64,000 nucleotides of DNA from Natroniella acetigena (GCF_023227745.1 NZ_JALKBX010000001.1:1-64000); one strand, 5' to 3'. Numbered from the stretch's first letter, positions 1-9,059 are shown. Notes: a model not told the origin generated them from the letters alone. Translations and numbers: made by a program.

Positions 1-78
1 TATTCACTATTCAATGCTCTTTCTCTCCAGGTTCTGCGAACCCTCCGTGATGAAAAAAATCCGCTCTTAGATTTTTTT
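1..78. repeat. Intergenic repeat fragments
   Basis: A heptad-like arm (TATTCACTATTCAATG) is followed by a small hairpin copy (GGTTCTGCGAACC then CTCCGTGATGAAAAA). Both motifs recur elsewhere in the window. The region lies just downstream of the last molybdenum cofactor gene and may also end its transcript, since a T-rich tract follows at 68-78. Confidence 0.5.
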
Positions 79-567
79 CTATCTTGCACAGTCTTCTACT
101 TGATCCTGTAACAATCGAACAGCGTGAGGAATCGCTGGCAAGATGACTTCTAAACACTCCTCAACTGCTATTGGACTGCCTGGTAAGTTAACAATCAATG
201 ACTTATTTCTAATTCCACAGACTGCTCTTGATAACATCGCATGGTGGGTCTTTTTGATACTTTCAGCTCGCATTGCTTCAGCTAAACCTGGCACCTCCTT
301 ATCAATCACCTCTAAAGTAGCATCAGGAGTGAAATCTCGTGGTGCTAAACCTGTCCCTCCTGTGGTCAAGATCAGATTAAGCTCTAGATCATCGGCTTGC
401 TTCTTTAATTCTTCAATGATTAGCTTCTTATCATCAGGAATCACCTCATAATACTCAACTACTCCATCGATCTCCTCTACAATCTTCTCGATCGTTGGCC
501 CGCTTTTGTCTTCCCGCTTTCCAGCAGCACCTTTATCACTCAAAGTTAAAACTCCTACCTTAATCAT
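79..567 (-). CDS. mogA: Molybdopterin adenylyltransferase, MogA/MoaB family
   Basis: This enzyme activates molybdopterin by adenylation (MPT-AMP) before metal insertion by MoeA, in the cytosol. The 162-residue protein is one MoCF-binding domain with the family motif [11 protein letters not shown] near residues 68-78 and NLPGSP near residue 125. Length is typical. It overlaps the upstream moaC-MOSC gene by 8 bases, so the two are probably translationally coupled. It is the last gene of a molybdenum cofactor operon. MogA and MoaB are hard to separate by eye, so the symbol is a choice; membership of the family is clear. Confidence 0.88.
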   Translation of the reverse strand: MIKVGVLTLSDKGAAGKREDKSGPTIEKIVEEIDGVVEYYEVIPDDKKLIIEELKKQADDLELNLILTTGGTGLAPRDFTPDATLEVIDKEVPGLAEAMRAESIKKTHHAMLSRAVCGIRNKSLIVNLPGSPIAVEECLEVILPAIPHAVRLLQDQVEDCAR

Positions 568-1480
568 TGATCAACACCTCCAACTTAACTCCTGATTTAA
601 CCGTTCCACCTTGAATCACCTTAGCAAAGATACCACGTTTTGGCATAATACAATCGCCTACTTGATGATAAATCTTGCAGCGATCATGGCACTCCTTACC
701 AATCTGAGTCACTTCTAAGATTATCTCCTCACCTAATTTTAACTTCCTTCCAATTGGTAACTCTGGCAATTTCAATCCTTGAGTCACTATATTTTCTCCA
801 AAAGCACCCAATTCTAAATCTAACCCTTGCTCTCGCATCAAATTAATATCCTCAATAGCTAATAAACTGACCTGACGATGCCAATCTCCAGCATGAGCAT
901 CCCCTGCCAAACCATAATCCTCCTTAAAAGTTGCCTCAGCTATCTCTTCTTTAGCAATTCCCTTCTCTGGACTGCTACAAAAAGCAATCGCTTCCCCTAC
1001 TAAATCTTGAGCTAAATAGACTCCACTCTTACCACCAGTCTTCTTTAACAATTTAATCCCCCCTATCTCAATCCCTTTATCAACTGCCTTACACATATCA
1101 TAAATCGTCAATCCTGCAACCGAAACAGCAGTCAATGCCTCCATCTCTACCCCTGTCTTCCCTGCAATCTTAGTAGTCGCAAGAATTTCAATCGTTGCTT
1201 CTTCTTCAATAATATTAAACTTCAAATCAACCCCGCTGATCAATAACGGATGACACATCGGAATCAGATCAGGTGTTCTTTTAACTCCCATAATCCCAGC
1301 TACTCGTGCTACTTCCAAAACATCCCCTTTTTCTATCTCTTGATCCTTGATCAAGTCTAAAGTCTTAGAACTAACCTTAACCTTACCTTGAGCAATAGCT
1401 ACTCGTTTAGTCTTCTGCTTGTCTGTTACATCAACCATTCTTGACCGTCCTTCTTGATCAAAATGACTAAATTTATTCAT
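560..1480 (-). CDS. moaC: MoaC-MOSC fusion, cyclic pyranopterin monophosphate synthase with MOSC domain
   Basis: Residues ~1-155 are MoaC, which with MoaA turns GTP into cyclic pyranopterin monophosphate; the motifs MCHPLLISG (~74) and [18 protein letters not shown] (~107) are present. Residues ~158-306 form a MOSC domain, with [16 protein letters not shown] and a late [11 protein letters not shown] segment carrying nearby Cys residues. MOSC domains are known from molybdenum sulfurases and are thought to bind Moco or sulfur carriers. The 306-residue length fits two full domains with no stop between them. It starts 4 bases after moaA ends and overlaps mogA. The fusion suggests coupling of cofactor synthesis with a later carrier or sulfuration step; that part is inference. 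Confidence 0.9.
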   Translation of the reverse strand: MNKFSHFDQEGRSRMVDVTDKQKTKRVAIAQGKVKVSSKTLDLIKDQEIEKGDVLEVARVAGIMGVKRTPDLIPMCHPLLISGVDLKFNIIEEEATIEILATTKIAGKTGVEMEALTAVSVAGLTIYDMCKAVDKGIEIGGIKLLKKTGGKSGVYLAQDLVGEAIAFCSSPEKGIAKEEIAEATFKEDYGLAGDAHAGDWHRQVSLLAIEDINLMREQGLDLELGAFGENIVTQGLKLPELPIGRKLKLGEEIILEVTQIGKECHDRCKIYHQVGDCIMPKRGIFAKVIQGGTVKSGVKLEVLIND

Positions 1481-1484
1481 TGCT

Positions 1485-2468
1485 TTATCCCCCTATCTGC
1501 GACATATGCTTAACCAAATTATCTTCTTGACCTAATTGGTGCTGATCAGGCTTATGACCAATTGCTTCCAAAAATCTCTCTTCTAACTTATCCTCACTAC
1601 TATTATTCCTAATTAGCTCTTTTAAATTAATTTCATCATCACTACAGAGACAAGGTCGTAACCAGCCAGTTGCCGTTAATCTAATCCGATTACAGCTACT
1701 ACAGAAATGATTACTGATCGGACTGATGAAACCAACTGATCCCAAGCCCTCAGCAACTTGATAATAATAGGCTGGTCCATTACCCGTAGCAAATTGACTT
1801 GGTAATAACTGTTCTTTCTCTTTGATTTTTTTCTTCAATTCTTCTATACTCAAATATTTCTCTTCCTGTTCCAGTTTCTGTCCACCCATCGGCATAAATT
1901 CAATAAATCTAACATGGAGTGGATATTTCCGTGTCAAATCGATAAAATCAAAGATCTCATCATCATTAATCCCCTTCATCAATACTGTATTGATCTTGAT
2001 CGGGGCCAACTCTAACCATAATGCCTCCTCAATTCCTCTCCATACCTGCTCAAACTCTCCAATCCTAGTAATCTCTCTAAATTTATCCCGTTGTAAAGTA
2101 TCAAGGCTAATATTGACCCGATCCAATCCTGCTTCAACCAAATCAGCACCTTTTTCTTGCAATAAAATCCCATTAGTCGTCAATGAAACCTCTTCAATTC
2201 CTTGTATCTCTTTTAACATTCGCACAAAATCTACAATCCCTCTTCTGACCAATGGATCACCACCAGTCAGCCTGATCTTTTTAATCCCTAAGCGAGCAGC
2301 AACCCGAACTACCTTAATCAACTCCTCATAACTTAAGAGCTGCTGATGGGTCAAATTATCTACTCCAGTCTCAGGCATACAGTACTGACAACGTAAATTA
2401 CATCTATCAGTTATTGAAATTCGTAAATAATCTATCCTCCGTCCTAATTGATCAATTAATTCAACCAT
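1485..2468 (-). CDS. moaA: GTP 3',8-cyclase MoaA
   Basis: This radical SAM enzyme starts molybdenum cofactor synthesis by cyclising GTP. The N-terminal cluster motif is CNLRCQYC (Cys 23, 27, 30). The second cluster is supported by [20 protein letters not shown] near residues 255-275. The chain ends in Gly-Gly, as needed in MoaA for activity. At 327 residues it is full length. It heads a tight moaA-moaC/MOSC-mogA run. The ATG is preceded by GGAGGTGAC on the minus strand. moaD and moaE are not in this window. Confidence 0.95.
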   Translation of the reverse strand: MVELIDQLGRRIDYLRISITDRCNLRCQYCMPETGVDNLTHQQLLSYEELIKVVRVAARLGIKKIRLTGGDPLVRRGIVDFVRMLKEIQGIEEVSLTTNGILLQEKGADLVEAGLDRVNISLDTLQRDKFREITRIGEFEQVWRGIEEALWLELAPIKINTVLMKGINDDEIFDFIDLTRKYPLHVRFIEFMPMGGQKLEQEEKYLSIEELKKKIKEKEQLLPSQFATGNGPAYYYQVAEGLGSVGFISPISNHFCSSCNRIRLTATGWLRPCLCSDDEINLKELIRNNSSEDKLEERFLEAIGHKPDQHQLGQEDNLVKHMSQIGG

Positions 2469-2508
2469 CTTCTGTCACCTCCATTTTAATTTACAATTTA
2501 CAATTTAC

Positions 2509-2617
2509 AATTAAATTCAAAAGCATACATTCGAAACACTAAACAGATCAATATTTACAAAGTATCCTACAGCTAAATATTTTGTCTTCCAATATTTTCT
2601 TTTAGCTGAGAGTACCC
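2509..2617. mobile_element. Right part of MITE-like element
   Basis: The stretch ends in TTTTAGCTGAGAGTACCC, matching the right terminal inverted repeat of the family seen at 10855, 24018, 49966 and 59886. The preceding AATATTTACAAAGTATCCTAC segment matches the conserved right half. The left end is missing, replaced by heptad repeats (TTTACAA units, 2488-2512). The terminal repeat overlaps the last codons of the neighbouring moeA-type gene. Confidence 0.7.
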
Positions 2618-4275
2618 TTCCCCATTTGATAACCAGCCAAATTATTGATCTCTGCTTTAAATCCTTCTTCCTTTAATTGCTCTAACAGCTTCTTTACCCT
2701 CTCATCTGACAGATATTCTTGAGGAATAATTAGATCATATCTAACTTTAGCTACCCCTTCTTCACTAGTAGTTAATAAATCATCTGAAGCCAATGAATTC
2801 AGCTCTTTCCGCTTGCTTTGTCCCCCTATCTCAGCCTCACGAATAGCCAAATTAACTGCTACAAACTCTCGTCTTCCTAAGAATTTCTCTACGTGAGAAT
2901 AATCAGATCCAACTGGTAGATGAACCCCAGCTAAATGAACCTCATCCCTTCTCAAAGCAGTCAGACCACCCCTACTACCGACATGTTGTGTAGTGAGGGT
3001 AACTCCTCTAGCCTGTAGTTGATTTTTTAATAAATCCAAACTCAAATCATCACTACCAGTAACCAGTAAACAATCAGCACCATTAGCTTCTGTTAACAGT
3101 TCAACCTCTACTTCTTCCCCTCTTTCTAACCCTTCACTATACTCTGAAATGGCTACTAATCCATCCGCTTCTACAACTGAACCTAATACCCCAGCCGCTC
3201 TAGATAAAGGGCTGGCTACAAGCTGACCATCAAGCTCAGCTAACTTGACCCGAACAAATTCTCTATAACCTAAAGAAGAGACCAACTTCTTACTCAATTT
3301 AGCCTTCTTTTTCTTAACTGCTGGTACTTTCCTTCCCGCCAGTTGATAGATTACATTACGGGCAAATAATCTAAAGGTCAATGCTGCTGCTACTGGATAA
3401 CCTGGCACCCCCATCACAGGAGTATCATCTATCACTCCTAGAATTGTTGGCCCACCTGGTCTGATACTAACCCCATGGACTATCACTTCACCTAATTCAT
3501 CAATAATCTGTGCCGTATAGTCCTCTCTTCCAGCAGAAGAACCAGCAATAATCACCACAAAATCCCGCTCAGCAACTGCTTGCTTAACCTTCTTTTTTAT
3601 CTGTTGATAATCATCGGCTACAATCCCTTCACGGATAGGCTTGCCCCGCCATTTCTTAGCTAAACCACCCAAGACATAAGAGTTAAATTCAATAATATCC
3701 CCTACTTCTAACTCTTGCTTATCTTCAACCAACTCAGTTCCAGTTGGAATAATCTCTACTTCAGGCTGAGCATAGACTGCTACTTGCTTAACATTCGCTT
3801 CTAAGGTAAGTCCAATCGCATAAGGGGTAATCTCTTCTTCTGCAGTCAACACTACCTCTCTTGCAATTAAGCTTTCACCGACCTTTCTGATATGTTGGCC
3901 CGGAGCAGCAGGTTTTTCAATCTGAACTGATCCATCTTCCAAGATATTGACATCCTCAATCATAATCACAGCATCAAACTGCTCAGCAACTGGATCACCA
4001 GTATCAATCAACTGATACTCCTCTTCTTTAATCAATTTAATTGGATTCTTCTCCGAAGCTCCCGCAGTCAGCTCTGCCTTAACAGCAATCCCATCCATCG
4101 CTGAAGCAGGATAATGAGGAGATGAAATATTGGCCACTACCTTCTCAGCTAGCCTACGACCTAATGCTTCCCTAATATCTATCTTCTCAATCTTAGGTTC
4201 TAAATTTAATTGAGAGTACCATTTAGATTGAGCTTGATCAAGTGGTAAATTATCTAAATAAATATTTCGTTTCAT
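2602..4275 (-). CDS. moeA: MoeA-type molybdopterin molybdenumtransferase with shortened PBP-like tail
   Basis: Residues ~1-395 are a complete MoeA protein (SAMDGIAVK ~60; GSSAGREDYTAQ ~245; MGVPGYPVAAALTF ~290), which inserts metal into MPT-AMP. Residues ~400-557 resemble the periplasmic-binding-like domain often fused to MoeA in anaerobes, starting LLVTGSDDLSLDLL. That domain runs from the VAVNLAIRE segment almost directly to YDLIIP. The usual central part, with its GSGTR-type and TH.AVA-type motifs, is absent, so an in-frame deletion of very roughly 80-100 codons is likely. The last codons (GTLS and stop) lie inside a MITE terminal repeat. The MoeA part may still be active; the tail is probably not. 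Confidence 0.85.
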   Translation of the reverse strand: MKRNIYLDNLPLDQAQSKWYSQLNLEPKIEKIDIREALGRRLAEKVVANISSPHYPASAMDGIAVKAELTAGASEKNPIKLIKEEEYQLIDTGDPVAEQFDAVIMIEDVNILEDGSVQIEKPAAPGQHIRKVGESLIAREVVLTAEEEITPYAIGLTLEANVKQVAVYAQPEVEIIPTGTELVEDKQELEVGDIIEFNSYVLGGLAKKWRGKPIREGIVADDYQQIKKKVKQAVAERDFVVIIAGSSAGREDYTAQIIDELGEVIVHGVSIRPGGPTILGVIDDTPVMGVPGYPVAAALTFRLFARNVIYQLAGRKVPAVKKKKAKLSKKLVSSLGYREFVRVKLAELDGQLVASPLSRAAGVLGSVVEADGLVAISEYSEGLERGEEVEVELLTEANGADCLLVTGSDDLSLDLLKNQLQARGVTLTTQHVGSRGGLTALRRDEVHLAGVHLPVGSDYSHVEKFLGRREFVAVNLAIREAEIGGQSKRKELNSLASDDLLTTSEEGVAKVRYDLIIPQEYLSDERVKKLLEQLKEEGFKAEINNLAGYQMGKGTLS

Positions 4276-4295
4276 AACATGACTACCTCCCAGGT

Positions 4296-4525
4296 TTAAA
4301 TCAGTGTACAGTTTACGGTGGATATGGTTTTTATGAGTTTCACGAAGGGTCTTGATAAAGACCCGTAGGTACAGTTGACAGTTAAAAACATTAAAACCTT
4401 AATATTGATACTTAGTGTCAGTAATCTGTGTCTGTGCCTGTTAAGACCAACACCTTTAACCCCTTTAATTAAGCATGGTTTTTGAAATTAAGATCTTTAC
4501 TGACACTGACACCTAGTTTTAACTA
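4296..4525. repeat. Palindromic repeat cluster between two moeA genes
   Basis: Heptad units (GTGTACAGTTTACGG at 4305, CAGTTGACAGTTAAA at 4374) flank a small hairpin copy (GGGTCTTGATAAAGACCC). They are followed by an inverted pair made of AGTGTCAGTAATCTGTGTCTG (4410-4430) and ACTGACACTGACACC (4499-4513). No gene is seen here. Confidence 0.5.
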
Positions 4526-4539
4526 AGTTAAAATTAATC

Positions 4540-5775
4540 TTAAAACATCAAAACTCGAACCTCCGTCCCTTGCTCTAACCCTTCCGTCCCTAAATCAATC
4601 TTAACCAAACCATCAGCCTCAACCATTGTCGTTGCTAAACTTGACTTTCCAAGCACTGGTACCGCCTCTAAAAAACCATCTTGCTCTTCTAACTTAACTC
4701 GAATATACTCCTCTCTTCCCTTATCAGAAGCAACATTCCGACTCAACTTAGCGGTCAAATAATTATCTTCCTTACCGAGCTTATCTTCTAAACCAGCCAA
4801 TATCTTAACTACCGGTTGAACAACAATCTTAAAAACAGTCATTGCTGAAGTAGGATGCCCTGGCAAGCCAATGATTGGCGTACCATCAACCAAAGCTAAA
4901 ACTGTTGGTTTACCTGGCTTAATCGAAATTCCATGAACCAAAACCCCAGGCTCTCCCAGTTCATCTACTACTTCTAAGGTTAAATCCTTAGTGCCGACCG
5001 AACTACCTCCCGATAAGATTATTAAGTCACTCTCTGCTAAAGCTCCTTCTAATTTATCCTTTAACTCCTGCTTATTATCCCTAATAATCCCACCATAATT
5101 GACCACTGCTAAATCTTGACTAAAGCTAGCAATTGAATAAGAATTAATATCTCTGATCTGACCTAATTGTGGAGTTTGACTAGGAGAAATCAATTCATTC
5201 CCGGTTGCAAAAATAGTAACTTTAGGTTGGCTGAAAACTTCAACTTCAATAATCCCTAAACCAGCTAAAGCACCTATATCCTGAGCTCTAAGCTGAGAAC
5301 CTGCCGTCAATAATACCTCACCTTCCGCTATATCTTCACCTTGCTGGACAACATTTTCACCGCTAGCTACTGCTCGACTGATCTCTACTAGATCACTACC
5401 CAGTTGCTCGGTATATTCAACCATTAAAACAGCGTCAGCTCCCTCTGGTAACATCCCTCCTGTACTGATCTTGATTGTCTGTCCACTCTCAAGCCGTTGA
5501 GTAGCCTCTTCCCCCATCAATACTTCACCAACAAGATTAAGATAAACAGTTTTAGTCTCAGAAGCACCAAAAGTATCTGCAGCCTTAACTGCATAACCAT
5601 CCATTGTCGCCCTGGTAAAAGGAGGTAAGTTGGTTGGAGATTCAATGTCTTGACTCAAAATTCTACCTGTAGCCTCTTTTAAAGAGACTTTTTCTGAAAC
5701 CAATTCTTGCTCTAACTTACTAATAAAAATCTGATTAACTTCTTTTGGGTTAATTAAATTAAATAAATTTGACAT
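4540..5775 (-). CDS. moeA: Molybdopterin molybdenumtransferase MoeA
   Basis: This 411-residue protein is a normal-length MoeA: RATMDGYAVKA (~55), GGMLPEGADAVLMVE (~108), SGGSSVGTKD (~258), IGLPGHPTSAMTVF (~302), and a C-terminal domain IV. It inserts molybdate (or tungstate) into adenylylated molybdopterin. It is a second copy next to the moeA-PBP gene. Two MoeA paralogues are common in anaerobes and have been proposed to separate molybdenum from tungsten; which copy does what cannot be read here. Both flanks hold repeats, so it may be transcribed alone. Confidence 0.94.
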   Translation of the reverse strand: MSNLFNLINPKEVNQIFISKLEQELVSEKVSLKEATGRILSQDIESPTNLPPFTRATMDGYAVKAADTFGASETKTVYLNLVGEVLMGEEATQRLESGQTIKISTGGMLPEGADAVLMVEYTEQLGSDLVEISRAVASGENVVQQGEDIAEGEVLLTAGSQLRAQDIGALAGLGIIEVEVFSQPKVTIFATGNELISPSQTPQLGQIRDINSYSIASFSQDLAVVNYGGIIRDNKQELKDKLEGALAESDLIILSGGSSVGTKDLTLEVVDELGEPGVLVHGISIKPGKPTVLALVDGTPIIGLPGHPTSAMTVFKIVVQPVVKILAGLEDKLGKEDNYLTAKLSRNVASDKGREEYIRVKLEEQDGFLEAVPVLGKSSLATTMVEADGLVKIDLGTEGLEQGTEVRVLMF

Positions 5776-5796
5776 CTAACCACTCCTTATATCCGT

Positions 5797-5880
5797 TCTA
5801 GTGCTCTCAGTTAAATTTAAGTCTATCACTACAGTACTTCGCAGATAACTAAGTTCCTCTGCTCCCCCGTCTTATTGTAC
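5797..5880. mobile_element. Left half of MITE-like element
   Basis: It begins AGTGCTCTCAGTTAAA and continues through the conserved TATCACTACAGTACTTCGC block to CCCCCGTCTTA. The right half is missing; the sequence passes straight into the heptad-arm palindrome that follows. Confidence 0.65.
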
Positions 5881-6056
5881 AATGTACAATTGACAATTGA
5901 CAGTTAAAACCATTAAAATCTTAAATCAAAACCACTCTAAACCTGCAAACATAAGGCATTTCAAAGGTCTTAATTTTTTAAAGTTTTGAGCTTAACTGTA
6001 AACTGTTCACTGTACACTGTTAACTCAATATTGTGGCATAAAAGTGCCACAATATT
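5876..6056. repeat. Palindromic element with heptad-repeat arms
   Basis: The left arm is a run of 7-nt units (TTGTACA ATGTACA ATTGACA, then ATTGACA, GTTAAAA). The right arm, read on minus, is GTTAACA GTGTACA, GTGAACA, GTTTACA, GTTAAGC. The arms can pair over ~30 nt. A separate hairpin (ATTGTGGCATAAAAGTGCCA) closes the right side. No reading frame of note lies between. Confidence 0.7.
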
Positions 6057-6104
6057 GCAATAAAGCTTCACTTCCAACCTCTATAATATCAAAATTGTCT
6101 TAAT

Positions 6105-6704
6105 TTAATGCGGATAATAACAATTAATCTTTTTAGTTAACTCCTTCAAATCAGTTTGGTAGTTAATATTATAAAAATTTCTCTCAGGATCAGTAACTTC
6201 TTTAATCTTCTCTTCACTGATAGTCCTCACTGTAACTTCTGGAAAAAAACTGATCAGTTTTAACTGCTGTTTATCTAATTTTCTCTTAACCGGCTCTAAA
6301 CAGTCTTGACTATAAACTCCAGCTAATGGTTCTAAGTACCCTTCTTTTGTTTTAGGAATTAGGACATCATAATTCTTCTCCTCTTGTTTCAAAAAATTTA
6401 GATAATTAAGATCTATACACGGCATATCACAAGCCATCAAAAAATTATACTGAGCATCAGAATAAGTTAATCCAGTATATAAACCACCTAATGGTCCTTG
6501 ATGAGGGATAATATCCTTTACAAGTTTAATGCCTGTTAAAAAAGAATAAATCGATTTATCATTAACAACCACATATACCTCATCAAATACTTCTTGTAAC
6601 CTACTACTAACCCTTTCAATTAATCTTTCTCCATCCAATTTAGCCAATGCTTTATTCTTACCAAAACGGGAACTTTTACCTCCAGCTAATAAGATTGCAT
6701 TCAT
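6105..6704 (-). CDS. mobA: Molybdenum cofactor guanylyltransferase
   Basis: MobA attaches GMP to molybdenum cofactor, giving the dinucleotide form used by DMSO-reductase-family enzymes such as formate dehydrogenase. The N-terminal nucleotide-binding loop is LAGGKSSRFGKNKALAKL (~6-23), and the metal/GTP site is MACDMPC near residue 93. At 199 residues it is full length. The gene stands apart from the moa genes, flanked by repeats on both sides. It implies at least one molybdopterin-dinucleotide enzyme encoded outside the window. Confidence 0.92.
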   Translation of the reverse strand: MNAILLAGGKSSRFGKNKALAKLDGERLIERVSSRLQEVFDEVYVVVNDKSIYSFLTGIKLVKDIIPHQGPLGGLYTGLTYSDAQYNFLMACDMPCIDLNYLNFLKQEEKNYDVLIPKTKEGYLEPLAGVYSQDCLEPVKRKLDKQQLKLISFFPEVTVRTISEEKIKEVTDPERNFYNINYQTDLKELTKKINCYYPH

Positions 6705-6782
6705 AATTTAGACACCCTTATATTCATCTATATTTTAAACCAAAATTCAAATTAATATTTAGTTACTATATGCAACTTAATT

Positions 6783-6892
6783 GATATTAAGTTTAAGTTT
6801 AAGGTTAAGTCTAAGTTTAAGTAAGACCTAAGCCCTTATGCTTTTAACGGTTGGCTTAGCCTTACCTCAACTATAAACTGAAGCTTTATTGT
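6783..6892. repeat. Palindromic element with hexad-repeat arms
   Basis: The left arm is a run of 6-nt units (TTAAGT TTAAGT TTAAGG, then TTAAGT CTAAGT TTAAGT). The inverted right arm is GGCTTAGCCTTACCTCAACT. Similar hexad arms occur at 33238, 40666 and 56033. Confidence 0.55.
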
Positions 6893-6903
6893 AATTCCAT
6901 AAT

Positions 6904-6956
6904 AATAAAAAAAGCTAATATATTCCCATTTGATTTGGAAAGGAAATATATTAGCT
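6904..6956 (-). terminator. Rho-independent terminator of the ~420-nt RNA
   Basis: On minus, AGCTAATATATTTCC (6942-6956) pairs with GGGAATATATTAGCT (6913-6927). It is followed by a run of seven T residues. Confidence 0.85.
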
Positions 6957-7324
6957 TAACTGTCTCCTTTCCAATTCTGGGAGGACCTAAGATTTCTCCT
7001 AAACCCCTATCGGCTAAAATACCATAGAACTTAATTAACAGGTATAATAAGCTCGAAGACACTTATTTAATTTCTATTCAATTCTTATTCAGCCTCTGCT
7101 AAAGCGGTTTCAACAGCACTATTGACGCTCCACGGAGCAAGTTCACGTCGATTCCTCATTCTAGAAACGATTTAACAGACACTTCGTAATAAATTCGCAA
7201 CAGAGGAGCTTGATTTTCGCTTTAATTCCCGTTGCAGTGGTTTTTGAATTTTAAAACCATGAACCCTTATAGTTGTGGATTTATCACGTCAGGCTTTGCC
7301 TGTAAGAAGATTTACCTTAACTAT
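6904..7324 (-). ncRNA. Unassigned structured RNA, about 420 nt
   Basis: A promoter-like TATACT (7329-7334), with a weak TTAGAT box about 18 bases upstream, and a strong terminator bound this non-coding stretch. Many local stems can be drawn on minus: CAGGC/GCCTG (~7280), GGTTTT/AAAACC (~7250), GCTC/GAGC (~7130), AATAAG/CTTATT (~7055) and ATACC/GGTAT (~7030). I found no motif of RNase P RNA, tmRNA, SRP RNA, 6S RNA, a T-box or a riboswitch class I know. The only notable reading frame is a ~21-codon one (ATG at ~7158 to the stop near 7089) without a ribosome site. Possible identities are an orphan structured RNA or a decayed element. Confidence 0.55.
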
Positions 7325-7328
7325 TTTT

Positions 7329-7358
7329 AGTATATCATATTTTAAAGATAATATCTAA
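7329..7358 (-). promoter_or_regulatory. Putative promoter of the ~420-nt RNA
   Basis: TATACT (7329-7334 on minus) is preceded by TTAGAT with an 18-base gap. The surrounding DNA is very AT-rich, so the -35 assignment is weak. Confidence 0.4.
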
Positions 7359-7445
7359 TTTTTTTTAAATAGCACTTACATCCCGAGAACAAGCCCATCA
7401 GGTTTTACGTACAAAATCTATAACCTGAACTAGAATAATCTATGA

Positions 7446-8816
7446 TCATTTTAGTTCAAGCTTCATCTCTGTAAAAATTCTTCGCAATGTGCTCGTCAAC
7501 CAAAACAGAATCAAGATAGCAGCAATTACTTCAGAAATAGGAAAAGCAAACCATAAAACATCTAAGCCATACAACTGCCCTAATAAATACATAATCGGTA
7601 ATAATAGAATTATCTGGCGCAAAAAAGAAAGTACCAAACTAGGAATCCCTTTTCCTAATGCTTGAAAGGTAGTCGAAGCAATAATTGCCGGGCCAATGAC
7701 CGGAAATGCTAAACTGATCCTTCGTAAAGCAACCTCCCCGATCTCTAGTAGCTCTGGAGTATCATTAAATAGTAGAATTAACTCCCTTGGAAACAACTGA
7801 AAGATAACAAAACCAGCCCCTGTAAAGATTGAACTGAGCAATAGACCATACTTGATTGTTTCTTTCATTCGCTCTGGCTTTTCATGACCATAATTATAGC
7901 CAAGAATCGGCATATAAGCTTGTCCTAATCCAAAGATCGGCATAAAAAAGAAAGACTGTAATCTAAAATAGATCCCTGCTACTGCAATCGCTACAGTACT
8001 GAATCCTCCAACAATAATATTCATTACAGCAATCATAATACTTGATAATAATTGCATAATCATTGCTGGTAAACCAACTTCATAAATTTCTTTGATAATT
8101 TGAAACTCAAATTCAAACTCTTTAAAATTAAATTTAACTTGAGTTTTGGGACTGAAGAGGATCAAACTAATTAAGACCCCACCAACAAATTTAGAAAAGA
8201 TACTGGCAATAGCAGCTCCCTCTATTCCTAATTCGGGAAAGATACCAATCCCAAAAATTAAAAAAGGATCTATAATAATATTTAAGATCCCCCCTACTAC
8301 CAAACCTAACATTGGAACAAAGGTATTCCCTTCTCCCCTCAATATATTATTTGCTATCATAGGATAGAAAAGAGCAATCGAGCCGATCAACATAATTCTA
8401 ATATAGCGTACTCCCATCTCAATCAATACCTGCTCAGAAGTAAATAACCGAATTAAATTATCAGAATAAAAATAACCTATCAAACCAACGATTACACTAT
8501 AGACTAAAATAATAACCAGTGTATGCTCTGCTACTTCGTTGGCCCTGCTTACCTTCCCTTCCCCTAGTAATCTTGAAATTAAAGAGCTAGTTCCAACTCC
8601 TGTTCCAACTGCAATTGCAATCAAGACTATCTGAATAGGAAAAGCCAAAGATAAAGCTGCCAAAGCCTCTTGACTACTACGCCCAACATAAATACTATCT
8701 ACCACATTATATAAGGCTTGAGTACTCATTCCAATAATTGAAGGCACCGATAATTTAAATAATAACTTTAAAATTTTTTCTTCTCCTAATCGTTCTGAAT
8801 TACTATTGACTGCCAC
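7446..8816 (-). CDS. MATE family multidrug/cation antiporter
   Basis: This inner-membrane exporter of 456 residues has the twelve hydrophobic segments expected of MATE proteins and two homologous halves (MSTQALYNVVDSIYVGR near residue 30; FGLGQAYMPILGYNYG near 298). Such proteins use sodium or proton gradients to expel cationic compounds, and sodium would suit a halophile. The substrate cannot be told from sequence. It is a single-gene unit between the structured RNA and a transposon end remnant. Confidence 0.9.
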   Translation of the reverse strand: MAVNSNSERLGEEKILKLLFKLSVPSIIGMSTQALYNVVDSIYVGRSSQEALAALSLAFPIQIVLIAIAVGTGVGTSSLISRLLGEGKVSRANEVAEHTLVIILVYSVIVGLIGYFYSDNLIRLFTSEQVLIEMGVRYIRIMLIGSIALFYPMIANNILRGEGNTFVPMLGLVVGGILNIIIDPFLIFGIGIFPELGIEGAAIASIFSKFVGGVLISLILFSPKTQVKFNFKEFEFEFQIIKEIYEVGLPAMIMQLLSSIMIAVMNIIVGGFSTVAIAVAGIYFRLQSFFFMPIFGLGQAYMPILGYNYGHEKPERMKETIKYGLLLSSIFTGAGFVIFQLFPRELILLFNDTPELLEIGEVALRRISLAFPVIGPAIIASTTFQALGKGIPSLVLSFLRQIILLLPIMYLLGQLYGLDVLWFAFPISEVIAAILILFWLTSTLRRIFTEMKLELK

Positions 8817-8904
8817 TTCAAATTCTCCTTTTAAAATTTCTAAAATAATTTTGTATTAATAGTTCATGTACCTCAACTTAATACATGTTTTTCTAATTAA
8901 CTTA

Positions 8905-8975
8905 GTGAACCTCCACCCCCAAATCAAAAACAAGAGTTAGAGGTGGCTTCTAACTGCTTCATATAGATTAAAATT
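8905..8975 (-). mobile_element. Probable IS200/IS605-type right-end remnant
   Basis: On minus, GAAGCAGTTAGAAGCCACC leads to CTAACTCTTG, then GGGGGTGGAGGTTCAC. The GAAGC...GGTGGAGGTTCAC layout, with an imperfect hairpin and a terminal TTCAC, resembles the 3' ends of IS605/IS1341-type elements that carry tnpB. No tnpA or tnpB frame remains on either side. It could instead be an unrelated palindrome. Confidence 0.4.
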
Positions 8976-9059
8976 CAATCTACATTACTAGGTTAGTTTG
9001 AAAGATGTTTGGTTTTTAAGTTTCCTCCTAATAAAACAGCACTTTTTTCATAAATTATT

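Noticed and set aside
6904-7334. The ~420-nt RNA as tmRNA, because a short frame ends ALAEAE and stop
   Set aside because: No tRNA-like ends, no GGATTCGAC-type start and no TTCGA-containing T arm were found, so the short frame looks accidental.
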